Positions 60,234 to 64,000 of a DNA stretch of 64,000 nt are shown piece by piece. A model generated the notes under the pieces. It searched no databases. It worked only from the letters and a program-made list of their open reading frames with translations, and had not been told where the DNA came from. Each line of letters begins with the position of its first letter. Position 1 is the first letter of the stretch. Source of the stretch: CAVTUU01 sp045804965. Its GTDB lineage: Bacteria > Chloroflexota > Chloroflexia > Thermomicrobiales > UBA6265. The stretch is taken from the NCBI GenBank assembly GCA_045804965.1, contig JBJMMD010000041.1:74664-138663 (forward strand), given 5' to 3'. The position numbers were made by a program, and so were the translations under genes.

Positions 60234-61514
60234 TTACGCGTCACCGAACTTGGCGGCGACGTTCGCCGCGCTCAGGCGCGGCGAAATTGAGGCATTTGAG
60301 CCCGCGCTCACAGTTGGCGAGCAGCGGAGCACCTGGCCGTTGGGTTGCGGGCCCATCGCCACGGAATTGACGACGACCAGCAAGTTCCCGGCCCCATCGA
60401 AGGCGATGCCGTTGGGCGTCGCCACGCCGCCGAGGATAGGCGTCACGGTGCCATTGGCTTCGAACCGCACGACATCGCCGGCGGCCGGCGGGGTTGAGGC
60501 CATGTTGAGCGAAATCTCGCTGGCGTAGATCAGCCCATCGGGACCAAGCGTCACGCCGACGACGGCGGTTCTCGCCACCACCACATCACGGAAGCTGCCA
60601 TCGGCTTGCGCCACGGTGACCGCTCCCACGCCGGGCACGAGCGCGCCGAGCAAGCCGATGTAGACATTGCCGTCCGCGCCAACATGAACCGCGGTCGGAA
60701 CGGCCTGCAGATTGCCCCCGCCTCCCGCGGCGGGTGAAGCAACCGGCGAAGCGGACGGCGCCACGGGCGCGCCTTGCGGCGTTCGCTCGGGGACGATGCC
60801 CAAGAGACTGAACTGCCCGCTCGCGGGGGCGACCTTATAAACGGTGTTTCCCCCGGCGTCCGCCACGTAAAGTTGATTGTCCGCGCCAATGTCCATTCCG
60901 TAGAGGTTCGAGTTGACGTCGGTCCCGTCGGGGTTGTTCGCAGCTTCGTACGCGCCAATGTCGGCGACCTGGGTCACGGCGCCAGTCGCGGTATCGATAC
61001 GGACAACGCTGTTTTCATTCGGCAGTGGGTCGATTCCGAGCTGGACAGCCGCGCCGCCGATCGCGACCCAAAGCTGACCGCCGGCGCTAACGATGCCGGT
61101 TGGGCCGACGCCGTCGCTATAGGACGGAAGACCGGAGGCGACCACCGACTGCGTGCCATCTGGAGCGATGGCGGTTACCCGACCGGTCGTGCCGCGGGTC
61201 GAAGGCGGCGCTGGTCCAGCCTCTGGCGAGGCAATAGGGGTCGCTCCCCCTTGCGGAGTCGCTTCCTGTTCCTCGATGCCTTTGATCACCTCATCTCCGC
61301 CCGTGCCGGCCTCCGTCACATAGATCGTGCCGTCGGCGGCGACATCAAGCTGGCGGGGATTGAGCAGTCCACTGGCGATCACCTCGCAGCCAGGAGGCGC
61401 AACGGGCGTGCCGACCGGCGTCGCCTGCTGGGCAACGGCGGTAGCGCCTCCCGTCGCCAACCCGAGGACAAGGGCGATTGCGGTTCCCAATTGAGTTAAC
61501 CGTAGACGCGCCAT
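60234..61514 (-). CDS. Secreted beta-propeller protein, ScyD/ScyE-like
   Basis: A 426-residue exported protein. AAGGAGGG lies close to ATG 61514. Signal peptide (about 8-31, GTAIALVLGLATGGATAVAQ), then NHL/SMP-type repeats: NPRQLDVAADGTIYVTEAG, GVGPTGIVSAGGQLWVAIG, SNLYGMDIGADNQLYVADAG, HVGADGNVYIGLLG and TPNGIAFDGAGNLLVVVN. The architecture agrees with the ScyD/ScyE family. Linkers rich in ATPQGGATPIASPE are lineage-typical. Probably an extracellular lactonase-like or ligand-binding propeller; no active-site claim. Confidence 0.85.
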   Translation of the reverse strand: MARLRLTQLGTAIALVLGLATGGATAVAQQATPVGTPVAPPGCEVIASGLLNPRQLDVAADGTIYVTEAGTGGDEVIKGIEEQEATPQGGATPIASPEAGPAPPSTRGTTGRVTAIAPDGTQSVVASGLPSYSDGVGPTGIVSAGGQLWVAIGGAAVQLGIDPLPNENSVVRIDTATGAVTQVADIGAYEAANNPDGTDVNSNLYGMDIGADNQLYVADAGGNTVYKVAPASGQFSLLGIVPERTPQGAPVAPSASPVASPAAGGGGNLQAVPTAVHVGADGNVYIGLLGALVPGVGAVTVAQADGSFRDVVVARTAVVGVTLGPDGLIYASEISLNMASTPPAAGDVVRFEANGTVTPILGGVATPNGIAFDGAGNLLVVVNSVAMGPQPNGQVLRCSPTVSAGSNASISPRLSAANVAAKFGDA

Positions 61515-61676
61515 CAGCGACTTCCCTCCTTGTGACAAGCCGACAGTTTTGCACACGGACACCAATCCGACTCCTCCGAAGTAATCGAGGAAACGGAATC
61601 AGTCCAGCCGCAATTCCTAGGCCACGAACGACGGCCAAAGCAGCGTGACGCACCGAAGCTCGCCTCGAGACTTGGC

Positions 61677-62159
61677 TCAGTAAGGCGCTTTGCCGACGAG
61701 TCTGGTTTCGAAGCGGAACGTGTTGTTCGCCTCCACGAGATCGACCATGTCGGCGTCGGCACTCACACTTGCGACCGCAATGCCGATGTGATCGGGACAG
61801 CAGGCGCAGCATGCCATCACGACAAACGGAAACGACACTACTGCGCCGGGAGCGAGCGATCCTAGATTGCACATGTTCGAGACACTGCCGTCCGGACAGA
61901 TCGCGCCGAGGTCGGCCAACGAATCAGAAACCCCGATCCCAGCGGTGACGCCGCTCGCCACCTCCGGTCCGAGATTCGAGACGGTCACTGTTAAGGTCAT
62001 CGTCCCACCGAATCTGAGATGACTCTTGCCCCCATCCATCTCGATAGCAAGGTCAGCTGTGGTGGCTGCGGCGGCGGGATGCGTCGCGAGCACGGGCAAT
62101 CCCAAGATCACTGTGATCAGCGCCGTTGCAACAAGACGGGAAGCATGAGCAGTCGTCAT
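61677..62159 (-). CDS. Secreted DUF11/CARDB-like domain protein
   Basis: A 160-residue exported protein. AAAGGAG precedes ATG 62159. A Sec-type signal peptide (about 10-33) is followed by one Ig-like domain: TADLAIEMDGGKSHLRFGG, MTLTVTVSNLGPEVASGVTA, FPFVVMACCACCPDHIGIAV and the ending VDLVEANNTFRFET. It is the type of domain found in surface adhesion repeats. The CCACC cluster is unusual for an exported protein. Forms a possible unit with the gene at 62180. Confidence 0.78.
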   Translation of the reverse strand: MTTAHASRLVATALITVILGLPVLATHPAAAATTADLAIEMDGGKSHLRFGGTMTLTVTVSNLGPEVASGVTAGIGVSDSLADLGAICPDGSVSNMCNLGSLAPGAVVSFPFVVMACCACCPDHIGIAVASVSADADMVDLVEANNTFRFETRLVGKAPY

Positions 62160-62179
62160 CGAAAGCTCCTTTTCTGTCG

Positions 62180-62665
62180 TCAATCGTCGGGGCCGGGAGT
62201 GGGGAAGGGTTCACTGCCAGGGTTGTTGTGGCAGATGAGCAGCACCTCGCCGCTGGGTGTGACGCGAACGAAGGACTCGCCGACCTGACCGCCTGCGCCG
62301 AGCGCGCATGGCACATCGGTCAGGATGACGGCATGTTGCAGGGCGAGAGCGGAATCGAGCTTACCGCGGCAGGTGAGTGTGGCGTCGCCCGATGGAGTGA
62401 TCACGAGCGTGCCGGTCGTCGAGACAACTTGTCCTTCAGGCAAGATGCCGGGAAGCAGAATTCCACAATCGACGGCCGAGACTGTGGCAACATCATCGGC
62501 CGTCGCCGGGCGAGCCAACACCACGACAGCGACGACTGAAAGCACGACGAACGCGGCGGCGAACTGCCAGATCGCAGGACGAGGACGACCGAGAGCCGGG
62601 GGACCTCCCATTGGCATCACTCCCATGCGGACATGCTCCGCACGCGCCGTGCGGCATGCCCACAT
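62180..62665 (-). CDS. Secreted or membrane-anchored protein of unknown function
   Basis: A 161-residue protein. GGGGGAG lies eight bases before ATG 62665. One hydrophobic segment (about 33-52, WQFAAAFVVLSVVAVVVLAR) acts as signal or anchor, followed by about 105 residues with DCGILLPGILPEGQVVSTTG and ending PFPTPGPDD. Pattern resembles cysteine-poor secreted beta proteins. No family recognised. The gene ends 21 bases before the next one (62159) on the same strand, so the two are probably cotranscribed. Confidence 0.65.
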   Translation of the reverse strand: MWACRTARAEHVRMGVMPMGGPPALGRPRPAIWQFAAAFVVLSVVAVVVLARPATADDVATVSAVDCGILLPGILPEGQVVSTTGTLVITPSGDATLTCRGKLDSALALQHAVILTDVPCALGAGGQVGESFVRVTPSGEVLLICHNNPGSEPFPTPGPDD

Positions 62666-62883
62666 CTTGAGTTCTCCCCCGAGTGATATCAGTTTAGAGG
62701 GCAAGCAACCAATGTCAATACGAACGGACACAGGGCTTCGGCGAGCAACTCTTCGTAAGGCGAGCGAGGCAGCGGCATCAGAAAGCGCTGGAAAAACCGC
62801 GCAAGGCCTTAGCTCGTGGCTGCCGACCGGTCATTGCCACCCATCGCCCGTCTTTAGAGTTGACTTGGCACGGCACCTAACTG

Positions 62884-63741
62884 TTAGACGAATAGCGGCT
62901 CCAATGAGCGAGTCTCGATGAGCCGCTGCATCTGCGCGTCAGAAGGCCGCGTTTGGAAGCGCTCGGCGGCGCTCAGGACCTTCGGCAGCAAGGTCACATC
63001 GCCCACGGAATTCAGGAATATACCGGGCCGGCCGAGCACCCAATCAACCGCAAGATCGATATCGACTTGCTCCGTGAGCGGTTCGTACCAGGTCGTGGTC
63101 GTTGGCTCGCGATCGCCCCAGGGCGCCGCGGTGATCGCTTTGATCGTTTGCACCGCGACATTTCGCTCCTGGCACAGTCCGATCAGCGCTTCGAAATCGG
63201 CGGCATAGTGCGGGTTCTGCATCATCGGGTAGTTGTAAGGCAGGAGCACAGAGTCGAAATCGAACCGCTCCAAGGCACGCTTGTGCTGCGCCGCAACCGA
63301 CACGCCGTGGCCGGTGACGCCGATGAACCGGACGAGCCTTTCCTCGCGCGCCCTAACCGCCGCCTCGAGCGCGCCTCCCGGACCCAACGCGGTCTCCCAC
63401 TCGGTGGGATCGACTAGATTGTGGAGTTGGATCAGATCGACGTGGTCGGTGCGCAACCGTTCGAGCGACCGGCGGATCTGATAGTAGGCCGCCTGAAAGG
63501 TGCGCTCGCCCGTTTTCGTGGCGAGGAAGAAATCGTCGCGGTGCTTCTCGATCCAGGGGCCGAGCCGCAATTCCGAATCGCCATAGCTGGCGGCGGTGTC
63601 GATGTGATTGACGCCTTTTTCGATGATGAGCTCCATCGCCCGGTCGGCTTCATCTTGCGTCGCACCGCTGAACGCCGCCGCGCCGAAGATAACGCGTGTG
63701 CTGACGTGACCGGTTCGTCCAAAAGGATGTGTAGCAATCAT
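62884..63741 (-). CDS. Aldo/keto reductase
   Basis: A 285-residue NAD(P)H-dependent TIM-barrel reductase. Catalytic tetrad is visible: Asp48 and Tyr53 (GVNHIDTAASYGDSE), Lys76 (LATKTGER) and His near 107 (DLIQLHNL). Start ATG 63741. Resembles the large family of oxidoreductases without defined substrate. Cytosolic. Upstream it faces the partial gene at 63858. Confidence 0.9.
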   Translation of the reverse strand: MIATHPFGRTGHVSTRVIFGAAAFSGATQDEADRAMELIIEKGVNHIDTAASYGDSELRLGPWIEKHRDDFFLATKTGERTFQAAYYQIRRSLERLRTDHVDLIQLHNLVDPTEWETALGPGGALEAAVRAREERLVRFIGVTGHGVSVAAQHKRALERFDFDSVLLPYNYPMMQNPHYAADFEALIGLCQERNVAVQTIKAITAAPWGDREPTTTTWYEPLTEQVDIDLAVDWVLGRPGIFLNSVGDVTLLPKVLSAAERFQTRPSDAQMQRLIETRSLEPLFV

Positions 63742-63857
63742 TCAGCTCTCTCCTTTGCCGTGGGGAAGCAGATCGGTCGTCGGTTCATTATAGAGAAGGC
63801 GGAGCAGGCTCATTGCCTGCCCCGGCTTCGGACGTGGAGTTGGCTTGTTGGCAGCGA

Positions 63858-64000
63858 TCAGTGGCAGGAGTCACTTCCAGAGTCGGTGAAGCTCGCGCCG
63901 GCAACGGGGATGAACTTCCAGTCATAGCTGCCGTCGTGGAGCGTCAACTGGAGCACCCCATAGGTGTCGGCATTCCGCACCTGGCTCGTTGCGAGGGCGG
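63858..64000 (-). CDS. C-terminal end of a secreted metallophosphoesterase-like protein
   Basis: The last 46 residues of a gene that enters from the right edge. The end NADTYGVLQLTLHDGSYDWK and FIPVAGASFTDSGSDSCH is the typical closing part of exported phosphoesterases (alkaline/purple-acid type). Stop codon TGA at 63858-63860. Only the tail is seen, so catalytic residues and start lie outside. Name is by this tail only. Confidence 0.6.
   Translation of the reverse strand, partial: ALATSQVRNADTYGVLQLTLHDGSYDWKFIPVAGASFTDSGSDSCH

Overview
The window looks like a chromosomal segment of a Chloroflexota bacterium, most likely of the Thermomicrobia type. The evidence is a complete coenzyme F420 biosynthesis cluster next to F420-type oxidoreductases, RNase J, many Tat-leader substrate-binding proteins, secreted proteins with Pro/Thr/Ser linkers of the 'ATPVGTP/ASPVASP' kind, frequent GTG starts and a high G+C content by eye. 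No rRNA, tRNA, CRISPR array or phage module was found.

Layout. 1-2304 (minus) is the 5' part of a tandem, double-unit malic enzyme that runs off the left edge. A zinc-ribbon/PH protein follows. 3.2-5.2 kb holds an orphan OppD/OppF ATPase pair and 5.2-9.1 kb a molybdopterin oxidoreductase divergent from an FGGY kinase. 9.2-15.2 kb has a YceI/HxlR divergon, RNase J and small secreted or membrane proteins. 15.2-24.1 kb carries a BNR-repeat surface protein, a peptide transporter set whose binding protein has its lobes in swapped order, and a YCII protein. 24.1-27.4 kb has a frameshifted hydrolase, a RAYT-type transposase unit with 57-bp inverted repeats around a SnoaL-like gene, and a class V aminotransferase. 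27.5-31.2 kb and 37.2-40.7 kb are two further binding-protein/permease sets without ATPases. Between them, 32.9-36.3 kb is cofD-cofC-cofE plus an LLM-class F420 oxidoreductase. A PPOX-nitroreductase fusion (40.7-41.75 kb) may relate to F420 as well. 41.8-48.1 kb holds acyl-CoA ligase, a CoA-transferase pair, an SDR, two tiny membrane proteins and a NUDIX hydrolase.

48.8-53.0 kb is denser in G+C and codes for a GAF-type sensor kinase/NarL regulator pair and an SDR plus a divergent QueA-like protein and a VOC protein. 53-57.2 kb is gene-poor and full of relics: an amidohydrolase/LuxR chimera, a zinc-ribbon/HTH remnant, a frameshifted HAF-repeat gene, and three copies of an undescribed repeat. 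57.2-58.7 kb is the housekeeping operon rpsP-khpA-rimM with a clear promoter. 58.7-64 kb contains an MTA/SAH nucleosidase, a PPOX protein, three secreted proteins, an aldo/keto reductase and the 3' end of a probable phosphoesterase.

The main points for follow-up are the double malic enzyme whose first unit has lost metal and substrate residues that the second keeps, the PPOX-nitroreductase fusion, the permuted binding protein, the IR-flanked RAYT unit, and the repeat-rich relic zone at 53-57 kb. There are three importer cores but only one ATPase pair in view, which suggests shared or distant ATPases.
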